From contig NZ_CACZDK010000016.1 in assembly GCF_902779965.1 (NCBI RefSeq), positions 1 to 59,668 on the forward strand: 59,668 bases of DNA. The letters are read 5' to 3'. Position 1 is the first letter of the stretch; each line of letters starts with the position of its first letter. Both the position numbers and the translations under genes were made by a program. Shown here in pieces: positions 1 to 8,611 of the stretch. A model generated the notes under the pieces. It was not told the DNA's origin and searched no databases. It saw only the letters and a program-made list of their open reading frames with translations. The DNA comes from Fibrobacter succinogenes. Its GTDB lineage: Bacteria; Fibrobacterota; Fibrobacteria; Fibrobacterales; Fibrobacteraceae.

Positions 1-1476
1 GGCGATGAGGGCGCCGAGCGTTTCCGGAGAAACGTAGTCCATCATGATGGAGTTGGTCGGCTTGTTGCCTTCGAACACCTTGTGCGGGGCGAGGAATGCA
101 ATTTCTTCTTCGCTCTTGCCATCCTTGCGGAGTTCTTCCTGAGCCTGGGCGAGGGTCTTGCCGTTCATCAAAGCTTCCGGCTGTGCAAAGAAGTTGGAAA
201 GGAGCTTCTGGTGATGGTCGCCGACCTTGTTGTGGCTGTTTGCCGGGGCGATGAAGTCGCAAGGAATCATCTTGGTGCCCTGGTGGATCAGCTGGTAGAA
301 GGCGTGCTGGCCATTCGTACCCGGTTCGCCCCAGAGGATCGGACCCGTCTGGTAGTTCACGCGCTTGGAATCGCGGTCAACGGTCTTGCCGTTGGATTCC
401 ATGTCGGCCTGCTGGAAGTAGGCGGCGAGGCGGTGCAGGTACTGGTCGTACGGGAGCATGGCGTAGCTGGAAGCGCCGAAGAAGTTGTTGTACCACACGC
501 CGATGAGGGCGAGGATAACAGGCAAGTTCTTGTCGACCGGAGCGGTCTTGAAATGCTGATCCATTTCGTAAGCGCCCTGGTGGAGCTTCATGTAGTTGTC
601 GAAACCGATGCGGAGAGCAATGGAAAGACCGATGGCAGACCACAGGGAGTAACGGCCGCCCACCCAGTTCCAGAATTCGAACATGTTAGCAGTGTCGATA
701 CCGAAGGCAGAAACGGCTTCGGTGTTGGTGGAAAGTGCCACGAAGTGTTTGGCAATGGACTTTTCGTCGCCATTGAAAGCCTTGAGAACTGCAGCCTTAG
801 CAGTTTCGGCGTTCGTCATGGTTTCAAGAGTGGTGAAGGTCTTGGAAGCAACGATGAAGAGCGTTTCTTCGATGTTCACCTTCTTGAGGGTTTCGGCCAT
901 GTGGGTGCCGTCGATGTTAGAAACAAAGTAGACTTCCGGAGAGTATTCGCCAGCAGCCGGCTTTTCTGCATACGGCTTGAGGGCTTCAGTCACCATCACC
1001 GGACCGAGGTCGGAACCGCCGATACCGATGTTCACAACGTACTTGATGGACTTGCCGGTGTGGCCCTTCCACTTGCCGGTACGCACGAGCTTCGTGAATT
1101 CTTCCATGTGCTTGAGCACGGCGCGAACTTCGGGCATCACGTCCTTGCCATCGACGCAAATCGGATCGTTACCCTTGTAGCGGAGTGCAGTGTGGAGCAC
1201 GGCGCGCTTTTCGGTGGTGTTAATCTTTTCGCCAGCGAAGTACTTGGCGCGCATGTCTTCGAAGCCAGCAGACTTCAGGAGGTCCTGGAGCTTGGCCATG
1301 GTTTCGTCGGTGATGATATTCTTGGAGTAGTCGAGGAAGAGTCCGCAAGCTTCGACGCTGAACTTGTCAGCGCGAGTCGGGTCCTTTGCGAAGAGTTCCT
1401 TCATCTGCCAAGTCTTAGCGACTTCAGCATGGGCTTCGAGAGCCTTCCATTCCTTAGAATCAGTCAGTTTAGACAT
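1..1476 (-). CDS. pgi: Glucose-6-phosphate isomerase, C-terminus cut by window edge
   Basis: Cytosolic enzyme that interconverts glucose 6-phosphate and fructose 6-phosphate in glycolysis and gluconeogenesis. From the ATG at 1474-1476 there are 492 codons to the window edge; family members are about 550 aa, so roughly 50-60 residues are missing. Family motifs seen: GIGGSDLGP near residue 151, VASKTFTT near 209, [11 protein letters not shown] near 270, and the substrate loop around [16 protein letters not shown] near 350. The start is supported by an AAGGA ribosome site about 8 nt upstream. The second PGI signature near the C-terminus lies outside the window. The gene is alone on its strand here, next to a divergent SIMPL-protein gene. 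Identification is secure. Confidence 0.97.
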   Translation of the reverse strand, partial: MSKLTDSKEWKALEAHAEVAKTWQMKELFAKDPTRADKFSVEACGLFLDYSKNIITDETMAKLQDLLKSAGFEDMRAKYFAGEKINTTEKRAVLHTALRYKGNDPICVDGKDVMPEVRAVLKHMEEFTKLVRTGKWKGHTGKSIKYVVNIGIGGSDLGPVMVTEALKPYAEKPAAGEYSPEVYFVSNIDGTHMAETLKKVNIEETLFIVASKTFTTLETMTNAETAKAAVLKAFNGDEKSIAKHFVALSTNTEAVSAFGIDTANMFEFWNWVGGRYSLWSAIGLSIALRIGFDNYMKLHQGAYEMDQHFKTAPVDKNLPVILALIGVWYNNFFGASSYAMLPYDQYLHRLAAYFQQADMESNGKTVDRDSKRVNYQTGPILWGEPGTNGQHAFYQLIHQGTKMIPCDFIAPANSHNKVGDHHQKLLSNFFAQPEALMNGKTLAQAQEELRKDGKSEEEIAFLAPHKVFEGNKPTNSIMMDYVSPETLGALIA

Positions 1477-1530
1477 AGATTAATCCTTTCCGCACACGCG
1501 GGTTTTTGTTACGGCCTTTAATTTAGAAAA

Positions 1531-1558
1531 GTAGGAAGTAGGAAGTAGGAAGTAGGAA
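1531..1558. repeat. Tandem heptamer (GTAGGAA) x4 upstream of pgi
   Basis: Four perfect head-to-tail copies of GTAGGAA lie between the divergent pgi and SIMPL genes. Related GTAGGAAG words recur just upstream of znuB near 10780-10800, so this is one of several dispersed short repeats in the window. Copy number of such arrays often varies between strains. No function is evident. Confidence 0.8.
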
Positions 1559-1679
1559 GGGTAAAGATTAAAAAATGTAGGATGTTTGCGGCTATTGATT
1601 ATTGTCCAATTATCTGGAACTACTCAAGATTGTATATTAATCTTATTGCCGTGGGTGTTATGCGGCGAAGGAGTAATAA

Positions 1680-2378
1680 ATGTCTAGATTAAAAGAAGCT
1701 ATAGTGCTAGCAATTGCCATTCTCGGTCTTGGGGCGTTCCTCTATTGTGCCATGATGCATACGAAAGATCGTGAGCGAGTCGTGTCGGTCAAGGGCCTTT
1801 CTGAACGCGAGGTTAAGGCGGATTTTGTGATTTGGCCGATTGTATACAAAGAAGTTGGGAATGACCTTTCTGCGATTTATGATGCTGTGCAAGCCAAAAA
1901 TGCGACGCTTGCGAAGTTTTTGCAAGGCAATGGAATCGAAAAATCTGAAATCAGTTGGTCTTCTCCGGAAATTGAAGATGTTCAGGGTGAACGTTATGGC
2001 GATAACAGACGTCCGTTCCGCTACATTGCAACCGTGGTAACAACTGTTGCTTCGAAGAATGTAGACCGCGTCCGTGAGATTATGGGCAAGCAGGGAGACC
2101 TTCTCAAGCAAGGCATTGCATTCTCTGGCGATGATTATCGTTACCGCAAAATTTATAGCTTTAACGCTTTGAACGAAATCAAGCCTGCGATGATTGACGA
2201 GGCGAACAAGAACGCTCGTGCTGCTGGTGAAAAATTTGCTTCGGATTCCGATAGTAAACTCGGAAAAATCAAGACGGCATCGCAGGGGCAATTCTCTATT
2301 AGCGATCGTGACGAAAATACGCCGTACATCAAGAATGTTCGCGTGGTTACGAGCGTTCAGTACTTCTTGGAAGACTAG
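1680..2378 (+). CDS. SIMPL-domain (DUF541) envelope protein
   Basis: A 232-aa protein with an N-terminal membrane anchor or uncleaved signal (hydrophobic residues about 7-25) followed by a SIMPL/DUF541 domain. The domain opens with a VVSVKGLSEREVKAD segment typical of the family and ends in a predicted beta-strand (VRVVTSVQYFLED). SIMPL proteins are periplasmic or membrane-attached. The best-studied relatives are BP26/OMP28 and YggE, linked to channel-like oligomers and oxidative stress, but the biochemical role is not settled. The start is fixed by GAAGGAG at 1667-1673. The gene stops 26 bp before the EF-G-like gene on the same strand, so the two may be co-transcribed. Confidence 0.85.
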   Translation: MSRLKEAIVLAIAILGLGAFLYCAMMHTKDRERVVSVKGLSEREVKADFVIWPIVYKEVGNDLSAIYDAVQAKNATLAKFLQGNGIEKSEISWSSPEIEDVQGERYGDNRRPFRYIATVVTTVASKNVDRVREIMGKQGDLLKQGIAFSGDDYRYRKIYSFNALNEIKPAMIDEANKNARAAGEKFASDSDSKLGKIKTASQGQFSISDRDENTPYIKNVRVVTSVQYFLED

Positions 2379-2404
2379 AATCGCAAAAAATGTAATTTTG
2401 GGCT

Positions 2405-4429
2405 ATGAAGCAGCCTATTCGAAATATTGCCATTTTGGCCCACGTTGATGCGGGCAAGACGACACTTTCTGAGAGAATCCTTTTTGCGGCGGGCGAGATT
2501 CACCGCCCTGGGCGCGTGGAAGATGGCTTAGCCACGATGGACTACATGCCTGAAGAAAAGGAACGCGGTATCACGATTGAAAGTGGCGTGGCGCATTTCG
2601 AGTGGAAAAATACTTGGTTCAATTTTATCGATACGCCGGGGCATGTCGACTTTGGTGCCGAGGTCGATATGGCGCTTACGGCTGTGGAAGGCGCTGTGCT
2701 TGTGGTGAGTGCTGCAAGCGGCGTCGAAACGCAGACGGTAGCTTCTTTCCGCAAGTTGCGTGAGTCCCGCGTGCGTACGATTTTGTTTGTAAACAAACTT
2801 GACAATCCCGATTATTCGCTGGACGAAACGCTCATCAACATTGAAGAAACGCTTGGCGTGCGTCCGGTGCTCATGTCTGTGCCGCAGTTTAAAAATGGCA
2901 AGATGTGCGCGATGCTTGATGTGCTGAGCCAGAGCCGCTTGGTGCATTCGGAGTCGGGTGCAGAAGTTCTCGATGACGGCTGGGAATCGGATGCGGGTGC
3001 GGCGGAAGAGCGTGCGCTTTTGAAAAAGTATTATGACGAGGCAGTGGAATTTGCAAGCAACTTTGACGATGAAATTTTATCGCTTGCGTTAGACAATAAG
3101 CCGGTTCCGCCGAAGATGCTTTTGCGCGGGCTCAAGGCTCTTGCGGCAAGTGATGAATATGTGATTTGCTATGCGGGCTCTGCGCTCGAAGGATTTGGCA
3201 TTCGTAGCCTTGTGACGGCACTTTCGTTCTTTTTGCCGGAAGTCCCGATGTTTGACGAAAATGAATTAGGACAGGTGGTGCGCCTGAGGCATTTCCGTGG
3301 TGTGGGCGAGATTTCGCTGTTCCGCAGTCACGTGGATTTGTTGCGTCGCGATTGGCCGGCGGGTTTTGAATTTTCAAGGCTCAAGGCGAATATGCTTTTG
3401 CCTGTGGATGAAATCCGTGCAGGCGATATTTATGCGATGGTCTCGCCGTTTGAAACGGAACTCGGACAGGTGATTTATTTAGACGAGAGAGGCGAGAGTG
3501 CGGGGCGAGATGCGGCGGGAACGTCATTGCGAGCCGAAGGCGAAGCAATCTCTAACGCTGTTGGAAGTGCCGCGCCGAATGGGAATGCCGCGCCGTCGAT
3601 CAGCGAAAATTATTTGCCACTTTTGCAGACGCGTGTGGAATGCGTACGGACGGAAGATTATGCCCATGTGGAACGCAGCCTCTCGGTGCTTGCACGAATG
3701 GATCCGAGTTTCCGTGTGCAAAAGGACGATGGCGGATTTTGGTATTTGCATACCGTGGGCGAGGTGCAGCTCGATGTTTTGCTTGCCCGCCTCAAGCGTG
3801 AATTTGGTTGCGAAGTGCGTGCCGGGAGCCCCGAAGTTCGTTGGCAAGAACGCTTGTGCCGTGCTGTAGGACCTGCTGAAAATACGTTCCAGATTGGGCC
3901 GCATAAAATGTCCATCAGCATTTCGGCATCTCCGCTAGAGGGTGATGCTCACGATATTCGTTTGTCTGCGGAGTTCATGGAAAGTGCTCCGCGTGAAATT
4001 TTGGCAGGTGTGCGCTCGGCGCTTTTGGAATCGACTGAAGTTGGCGTGCTCGGCAAGGGCCCGCTTGTGGGCGTGCGTTTTGAAGTCCATCGCTTTGAAT
4101 GGACGGAAGGGGCGCTTCCGCCGATGATCAAGAAGTGCTGTGCGGATGCGGTGGCGAAGCTCGTGAAACCTGCGGACGTTCAGTTGTATGAACCTGTGAT
4201 GGAACTTTCGCTCGAATGCCCGGTGAATTTCGCAGGCCTTGTGACGGGCGATATCCAAGCACGTGAAGGCAAGGTGAAAGAAATCGAAGGCGATGGCAAA
4301 ACGCACTTCTTGAAAGCCGATGTACCTCTGCGAAAGATTTTCGGATATGCTACGGGTGTTCGCAGCATCAGCAAGGGCACCGCGCTTTATAGCATGAAAC
4401 TGCTCGGGTATAGAGCGGCAACGGTTTAG
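2405..4429 (+). CDS. EF-G-family translational GTPase (EF-G paralogue)
   Basis: A 674-aa ribosome-associated GTPase. The G-domain motifs are present in order: AHVDAGKTT (P-loop, residues 12-20), RGITI (switch I), DTPGHVDF (G3), NKLD (G4). Downstream are EF-G-like domains II-V, ending in the domain V segment FGYATGVRSISKG. Length and order fit EF-G or tetracycline-resistance ribosomal protection proteins. The effector-side sequence is nearer to EF-G paralogues, and nothing specific supports a resistance role. An extra low-complexity insert of about 40 residues sits in the domain II/III linker (residues about 360-400). It contains an in-frame copy of a genomic repeat, described separately. No strong ribosome site precedes the ATG. 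The true translocation factor is probably encoded elsewhere, so the job of this paralogue is unknown. Confidence 0.85.
   Translation: MKQPIRNIAILAHVDAGKTTLSERILFAAGEIHRPGRVEDGLATMDYMPEEKERGITIESGVAHFEWKNTWFNFIDTPGHVDFGAEVDMALTAVEGAVLVVSAASGVETQTVASFRKLRESRVRTILFVNKLDNPDYSLDETLINIEETLGVRPVLMSVPQFKNGKMCAMLDVLSQSRLVHSESGAEVLDDGWESDAGAAEERALLKKYYDEAVEFASNFDDEILSLALDNKPVPPKMLLRGLKALAASDEYVICYAGSALEGFGIRSLVTALSFFLPEVPMFDENELGQVVRLRHFRGVGEISLFRSHVDLLRRDWPAGFEFSRLKANMLLPVDEIRAGDIYAMVSPFETELGQVIYLDERGESAGRDAAGTSLRAEGEAISNAVGSAAPNGNAAPSISENYLPLLQTRVECVRTEDYAHVERSLSVLARMDPSFRVQKDDGGFWYLHTVGEVQLDVLLARLKREFGCEVRAGSPEVRWQERLCRAVGPAENTFQIGPHKMSISISASPLEGDAHDIRLSAEFMESAPREILAGVRSALLESTEVGVLGKGPLVGVRFEVHRFEWTEGALPPMIKKCCADAVAKLVKPADVQLYEPVMELSLECPVNFAGLVTGDIQAREGKVKEIEGDGKTHFLKADVPLRKIFGYATGVRSISKGTALYSMKLLGYRAATV
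3523..3551 (+). repeat. 29-bp dispersed repeat inserted in frame within the EF-G-like gene
   Basis: The 29 bases begin GTCATTGCGAGCC and end GAAGCAATCT. The reverse complement of 22722-22750 matches them at 28 of 29 positions, and that copy lies inside the McrB-like gene. Here the repeat is read as the peptide SLRAEGEAIS in the linker between domains II and III, where it would be structurally tolerated. This resembles the behaviour of Rickettsia palindromic elements that invade ORFs in frame; that parallel is inference. Confidence 0.85.
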
Positions 4430-4455
4430 TTGCCTTTCAAAGTGTTGGGGGATTG

Positions 4456-5128
4456 ATGGCGGTTGTGAAATTTTTTCTGCTCTTGATAATCAGCTTTTTT
4501 TGTGCGACGTCTTGCTTTGCACTTAGCGCACCTATTGATGTTGGCGTGCCTTTTAATGGAGCTACGAAAGATACAATCTATTTTGACGATGTGTATTTTG
4601 GCGGTCCTTATAGAGGCGAGTACATTGTTGTTGAAAAAGGGTGTGCCACTTGGTTTTATGAAGAAAAATCGGATGCTATTTCGAAGACGTCTCTGCCAAG
4701 CCAGTTGTATGCCGATGTCTTTGGCACAGAACCTTTGCCTGATAGTACGAAAACTTATGAACAATGGCAAAAGAATTGCGAACAAATTGCAGATAGCACA
4801 GAGCGAAGTTATCCCAATTTAAAAAGGGCGCTAATCTTGTTAGGAATAGGGGGGCTTGGGCGGATTCCTGACATTTTATCCTTATGAAGGGGACGTGACT
4901 AGGGGCATTGGGATGAGTTTTGGCGTAAGCTTTCTTGTGAGTGGATTGTATTTTCTAGGGAAATCTATTGTTAGTGCAATTCGTGGTGATGTACAAAAAG
5001 ATGCACGAATGCAACGCGGTTTGGCGGAAGAATATGGAAAACAAAAACGCCGTTGGGAATTGAAAATAAATCCCTTAATTGATCCGCAAAATTCAGGTGG
5101 CGGCTTGTTGATGCAACTGATGTTTTAA
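4456..5128 (+). pseudogene. Small exported membrane protein gene, frameshifted at a G6 tract
   Basis: Two overlapping reading frames join into one sensible protein if one G is removed from the run of six at 4849-4854. The first frame starts at the ATG at 4456 (preceded by GGGGG). It encodes a hydrophobic signal (FFLLLIISFFCATSCFA) and a soluble domain, then reaches a stop at 4885-4887. The second frame continues with GGFLTFYPYEGDVTRG, another membrane segment (about FGVSFLVSGLYFLGKSI) and a charged tail, ending at 5128. Corrected length is 223 aa, and the frameshift falls inside a continuous hydrophobic stretch. It could be a real null mutation, a phase-variable homopolymer or a sequencing error. 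No family is recognised. Confidence 0.7.
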
Positions 5129-5287
5129 AGTAATTATGTAGAAGTTTATTGCAAAAAAAGAGATTCCGCCCCAGAACAAGTCCGGGGTGACAAGTTTAAC
5201 TGGAGGCTTTGCCTCTCAGGATGATGGCTGGATACTTATGCTCACAACCTCAGAGGGCGAAGCCCGACCCCATACCCCAAGCCTACT
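5129..5287. repeat. Mosaic intergenic repeats between convergent genes
   Basis: This 159-bp gap contains several words of the dispersed repeat kind seen elsewhere in the window: a CCCC...GGGG hairpin near 5170-5187, a GGCTTTGCCTCTCAGGATGA word, and AGAGGGCGAAGCCC. Related words occur at 41335-41365. I see no gene. The palindromes may end transcription from either side. Confidence 0.5.
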
Positions 5288-6193
5288 TTACATTCTTGCG
5301 GCTTTCGCGCGGCGGCGGAAGTGTTCGATGAGCGGGGCGACGGTTTCCTTGAAGTCGTCGTGAGTCTCGATGCGAACAAAGTCAATCGACATGCGCTGGA
5401 AGAGTTCCTTGGTCGCTTTGCCTTGACGTTTGGCTTCGCGGGCGAATGCTTCGCGGAAGGCGGCATCTCCGGTGTCGATCAAAAGCGTCTCGCCGGTTTC
5501 GGGGTCTTCGAGTTCTACGAGGCCTGCGGACGGAAGTTCCATTTCGCGCGGATCAACGACGGACACGGCGAGAACGTCGTGGCGCTTGCGGAGAATCTTG
5601 AAAGCGTTTTCGAAACCTTCATCCAAGAAGTCACTCATCACGACGACTACGGCGCGGCGGTTCAGAATCTTGCCGGCATATTCTAGGGCAACCTGTGTGT
5701 TGGTGCCGTGGTGCTGCGGCTTGAAGTAGAGAATTTCGCGGATGAGGCGCAACACGTGCTTGCGGCCTTTCTCGGGCGGGATGAAAAGTTCGACTTGGTC
5801 GGTGTAAATGAGGAGGCCGACCTTGTCGTTGTTCTTGATGGCGGCGAATGCGAGGAGAGCCGTGAGCGTTGCCATGACTTCGCCTTTCATTTGCTTGCCA
5901 GAACCAAATTCGGAACTGCTTGAAGCGTCGACCATGAGGAGCATGGTCATTTCGCGTTCTTCGATGAACTTTTTGACGTAAGGCGTGCCGGTTCGGGCGG
6001 TCACGTTCCAGTCAATCGTACGCACGTCATCGCCGGGCATGTATTCACGGACTTCGCTGAATTCCATACCGTTGCCTTTGAAGGAGCTATGGTATGCTCC
6101 GGTCATCACGGTGTCGAGCGTGCCGCGTACGGAAAGTTCAATGCGGCTTACGGTCTTTAAAACTTCTTTATCGAGTAATTCTTTATCGGCCAT
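5288..6193 (-). CDS. DUF58 domain protein (MoxR-associated, vWA-like)
   Basis: A 301-aa protein carrying the DUF58 signature REYMPGDDVRTIDWN (about residues 50-64), followed by a von Willebrand A-like fold whose metal-site loop reads DASSSSEFG (D-x-S-x-S). DUF58 proteins normally sit beside a MoxR AAA+ ATPase and other vWA proteins and are thought to help mature or insert protein complexes. No MoxR gene is adjacent here, so the partner must be elsewhere or absent. A weak GAAGAA ribosome site precedes the ATG at 6191-6193. The upstream region holds the first TACGTA element. Confidence 0.87.
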   Translation of the reverse strand: MADKELLDKEVLKTVSRIELSVRGTLDTVMTGAYHSSFKGNGMEFSEVREYMPGDDVRTIDWNVTARTGTPYVKKFIEEREMTMLLMVDASSSSEFGSGKQMKGEVMATLTALLAFAAIKNNDKVGLLIYTDQVELFIPPEKGRKHVLRLIREILYFKPQHHGTNTQVALEYAGKILNRRAVVVVMSDFLDEGFENAFKILRKRHDVLAVSVVDPREMELPSAGLVELEDPETGETLLIDTGDAAFREAFAREAKRQGKATKELFQRMSIDFVRIETHDDFKETVAPLIEHFRRRAKAARM

Positions 6194-6318
6194 CGTAATT
6201 CTTCTTTTTTACGCTAAAGAATATACAAATATTGCGCAGAAGAGACCATGTGCGATGGATTGCTGTGCGATTCGAGGCGGTTTGTTTTGTCTTGTGAAAA
6301 ATGCTGAAATTGAAAAAA

Positions 6319-6573
6319 GAGCGATTTTTACGTAAAAAATGCTCGAAATTTGAATTTCTTACGTAAGATTTTTACTTTGTATGTACTATTTCTCTCGTTT
6401 GAGTGAATTTTTATGTTGTTTAAGTGCGGAATATGTTGAAATTGGAGACTCGATGCGCGCGAAATGGGAGGAATGGTATGCGTGTAATTGCCTTTTTTAG
6501 AAAATTTGCTTCATTTGTCTGCAAAATTACGTAAATAACAGGGCTTTATCCTGTTTTTTTACGTAAAAAATGG
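6319..6573 (-). repeat. Four-palindrome TACGTA element, copy 1
   Basis: TACGTA palindromes, most within longer A/T-rich inverted repeats, occur at 6329-6334, 6360-6365, 6528-6533 and 6560-6565 (intervals 31, 168, 32 bp). The first is the centre of a near-perfect hairpin bounded by GAGC at 6319 and GCTC at 6344. Reading the minus strand, a TACATAC word lies exactly 13 nt before the third palindrome, and copy 2 (48394-48640) has the same word at the same distance on the plus strand. The two copies are therefore inverted relative to each other. The AT-rich gap between DUF58 and the TonB receptor gene has no ORF I would support. Function unknown. Confidence 0.75.
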
Positions 6574-6595
6574 CAAAATTTTGAATTTTTCTTTT

Positions 6596-8611
6596 TTAGA
6601 ACTCCGCTTTGGCGAGGAAACTTATGTTTCTGCCTTTTTCGGGCATCACGGATTTGAGGCGTGAAAGGTGGTTGCGTACGTCGGCGTTGAACAAGTTGTC
6701 ACCGCGGAGGACGATGCTGTAGTGCGCGAGCGTGAGCGCCCAATGGAATTCGAGGGAAACGCCGAATGTGGTGTAGCCGGGCGTACGTTGTTCATAGCGG
6801 TCTACGCGGTTTTGTGCAAGGGCGAATTCCGTGTTGATGCCTGCGCGGACATGTGTCCAGAGGTAAGCGATTTCGCCATGGAATTTGAATGGCGGAATTT
6901 GTGGCATGTCACTCCAGTTTTCGTTCTGGTAAAATCCGCAGACATAGCTTGCACCTGCTTGTGCGTAGAATCCTTGTTCGGCAGGGAGTTCGATGGAGGC
7001 GCTTCCTCCTATGAGTAAAGCTTCGTCGCCGCTGACTTGATAAATTGGTAAAATTTGCGACCAGTTTGTGTCGCCGGTGGCGCGAGGGGCGAGGTGGTTC
7101 AGGAACCATGTGCTGTGAACGGCGGCTCGCCAATTGATGATTTCGCCGTAATCGCGAAATTCGAGTTCTGCGCCGTAACCGTTTTCGGCATCGAGCTTGT
7201 GGTTGCCGCGTTCGTAGGTGTATGCTGCGAGATGCGGACCTTGGTTGTAGAGTTCTTCGATGGTCGGGGCGCGTGTGGTGCGGAAAACATCAAGTGTCAG
7301 AAATTTGCCGGGGGCGACGCGTTGCGAAAATTCGACAGCGATGGCCCATAGTGCAAAGTTGCGGTCTTCGATGGCGCCTTTGTCGGCGACAATGCTTTCT
7401 TGCGGTTTGAAAAATGCGCCACCGAGTCGTGCGGACAAAGTTATTTCTAGGCCGTCTCGCCATCCGTTCAAGCTAGCGATGGAAAATAACGATGCTGCGT
7501 AGGAATTTGTTGGCGGTGTAAAAACGTAGCCGCCCATTTCGACGGAACGGATGTCGAATTCTCCACCGAAGTGGATTCCGAAAAACGGACCGCTTTGAGC
7601 GATGAATTTTTCAATGCGCATGTTTGCTTGATTAACGGCAAATTCTGCGCCGACGTATTCCTTAGTCTCGTATTCCGTGTGGTGGTACTGATTGAGTCGG
7701 AAGATGACGTTGAGTGTGTCGGGGCGTGTTGCTGGAATATACATTCCTTGCAACGTCAAGTCGCGTTTGAAAAGGTCGATGTCAACGCCGTTAGGGTGCC
7801 CACCGATGAATCCGCCGGGGATGCCGTAATTGGAATTGAAGGAGCGGAAGGAGGCTCCAAGCTTAAAGCGCTCAAAGCTGTAAGCGGCTCCGATGGCGAT
7901 GCTTCTGTTTTCAATTTCCGTGTTTTTGAGGGTGCCCTTGGATGTTTCCATGTCGCTCATGTTGCGGGCGGAAACTTCGCTTTTAAGCGATAGCCTGTGG
8001 ATGTTGACGTTGGCGCCTAAAACTGTAGCGAATCCCGGTTGCCCTGTTTCGGCATAGTCTGCGATGTAGCCGTGAATTTGTATGTTGCGGATGGAGTCGA
8101 GATGCGATGAATCGCGAACGTCTGAATTTTCAAAAGGAATGTCGTTGTGCTCGACTTGAATGACTCCACCTGCGGCAGCGAAGGAATGGCTTAAAATTTG
8201 TGGCCCGCGGACAATGCGTAATTTATGAGCCGTTAAGACTTCGGATGCAACGGCGTGATCGGGCGATGTAGCGCTCATGTCTCCGCAAAAGGAACCGTCT
8301 TCGGTGAGCGTGACGTGACTGCCGGAAAGCCCTTTGATGACGGGCCTTGCAGCGGCTGGACCCATGGAGCGGAGGGCGATATCGGGCTCGTTCTTGATGG
8401 TTTCTGCGATGGTTGTAGAAATTTTGCGATCGAGTTTTTCGGCTTGCAATTCATCGTCTTTACGCAAACCGTCTAAAATGGTTTCGGTAGATTTTTCGGC
8501 TTCGATGGTCGAGTTGCCTAAATCTTGAATAAATTCTTGGGCGAAAGAAAAATGAAGGAAGCCTCCTAAAAGGAGGCTCCCCGTAGCAGCCCTAAAAAGG
8601 CTAGTCTTCAT
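6596..8611 (-). CDS. ZnuD-like TonB-dependent outer-membrane receptor
   Basis: A 671-aa outer-membrane receptor: signal peptide (cleavage near FSFA/QEF, residue about 24), plug domain with the stretch GLSGSHVTLTEDGSFCGDMS and SPDHAVASEV, RIVRGPQ, then a beta-barrel ending in a terminal aromatic (KAEF). The plug segment with D-M-S...SPDHA is characteristic of the ZnuD group of zinc receptors. Together with the znuABC-like genes upstream in the same direction, this points to zinc uptake. It is the last gene of the island. Its ATG overlaps the end of the lipoprotein gene by 11 bp, suggesting translational coupling. Early codons contain a perfect 8-3-8 hairpin (8560-8578) with an AGGAGG in one arm. 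The substrate is inference from family and context. Confidence 0.9.
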   Translation of the reverse strand: MKTSLFRAATGSLLLGGFLHFSFAQEFIQDLGNSTIEAEKSTETILDGLRKDDELQAEKLDRKISTTIAETIKNEPDIALRSMGPAAARPVIKGLSGSHVTLTEDGSFCGDMSATSPDHAVASEVLTAHKLRIVRGPQILSHSFAAAGGVIQVEHNDIPFENSDVRDSSHLDSIRNIQIHGYIADYAETGQPGFATVLGANVNIHRLSLKSEVSARNMSDMETSKGTLKNTEIENRSIAIGAAYSFERFKLGASFRSFNSNYGIPGGFIGGHPNGVDIDLFKRDLTLQGMYIPATRPDTLNVIFRLNQYHHTEYETKEYVGAEFAVNQANMRIEKFIAQSGPFFGIHFGGEFDIRSVEMGGYVFTPPTNSYAASLFSIASLNGWRDGLEITLSARLGGAFFKPQESIVADKGAIEDRNFALWAIAVEFSQRVAPGKFLTLDVFRTTRAPTIEELYNQGPHLAAYTYERGNHKLDAENGYGAELEFRDYGEIINWRAAVHSTWFLNHLAPRATGDTNWSQILPIYQVSGDEALLIGGSASIELPAEQGFYAQAGASYVCGFYQNENWSDMPQIPPFKFHGEIAYLWTHVRAGINTEFALAQNRVDRYEQRTPGYTTFGVSLEFHWALTLAHYSIVLRGDNLFNADVRNHLSRLKSVMPEKGRNISFLAKAEF

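Noticed and set aside
82-1521. A 479-codon plus-strand frame over pgi
   Set aside because: Antisense shadow of pgi. It contains no recognisable motifs, and the opposite strand encodes a complete PGI active site.
2405-4429. Tetracycline-resistance ribosomal protection protein
   Set aside because: Layout and length are compatible, but the G-domain and C-terminal sequences look nearer to EF-G paralogues, with no mobile-element context.
7571-7993. A 140-codon plus-strand frame over the TonB receptor
   Set aside because: Antisense of barrel strands; no ribosome site or motif.
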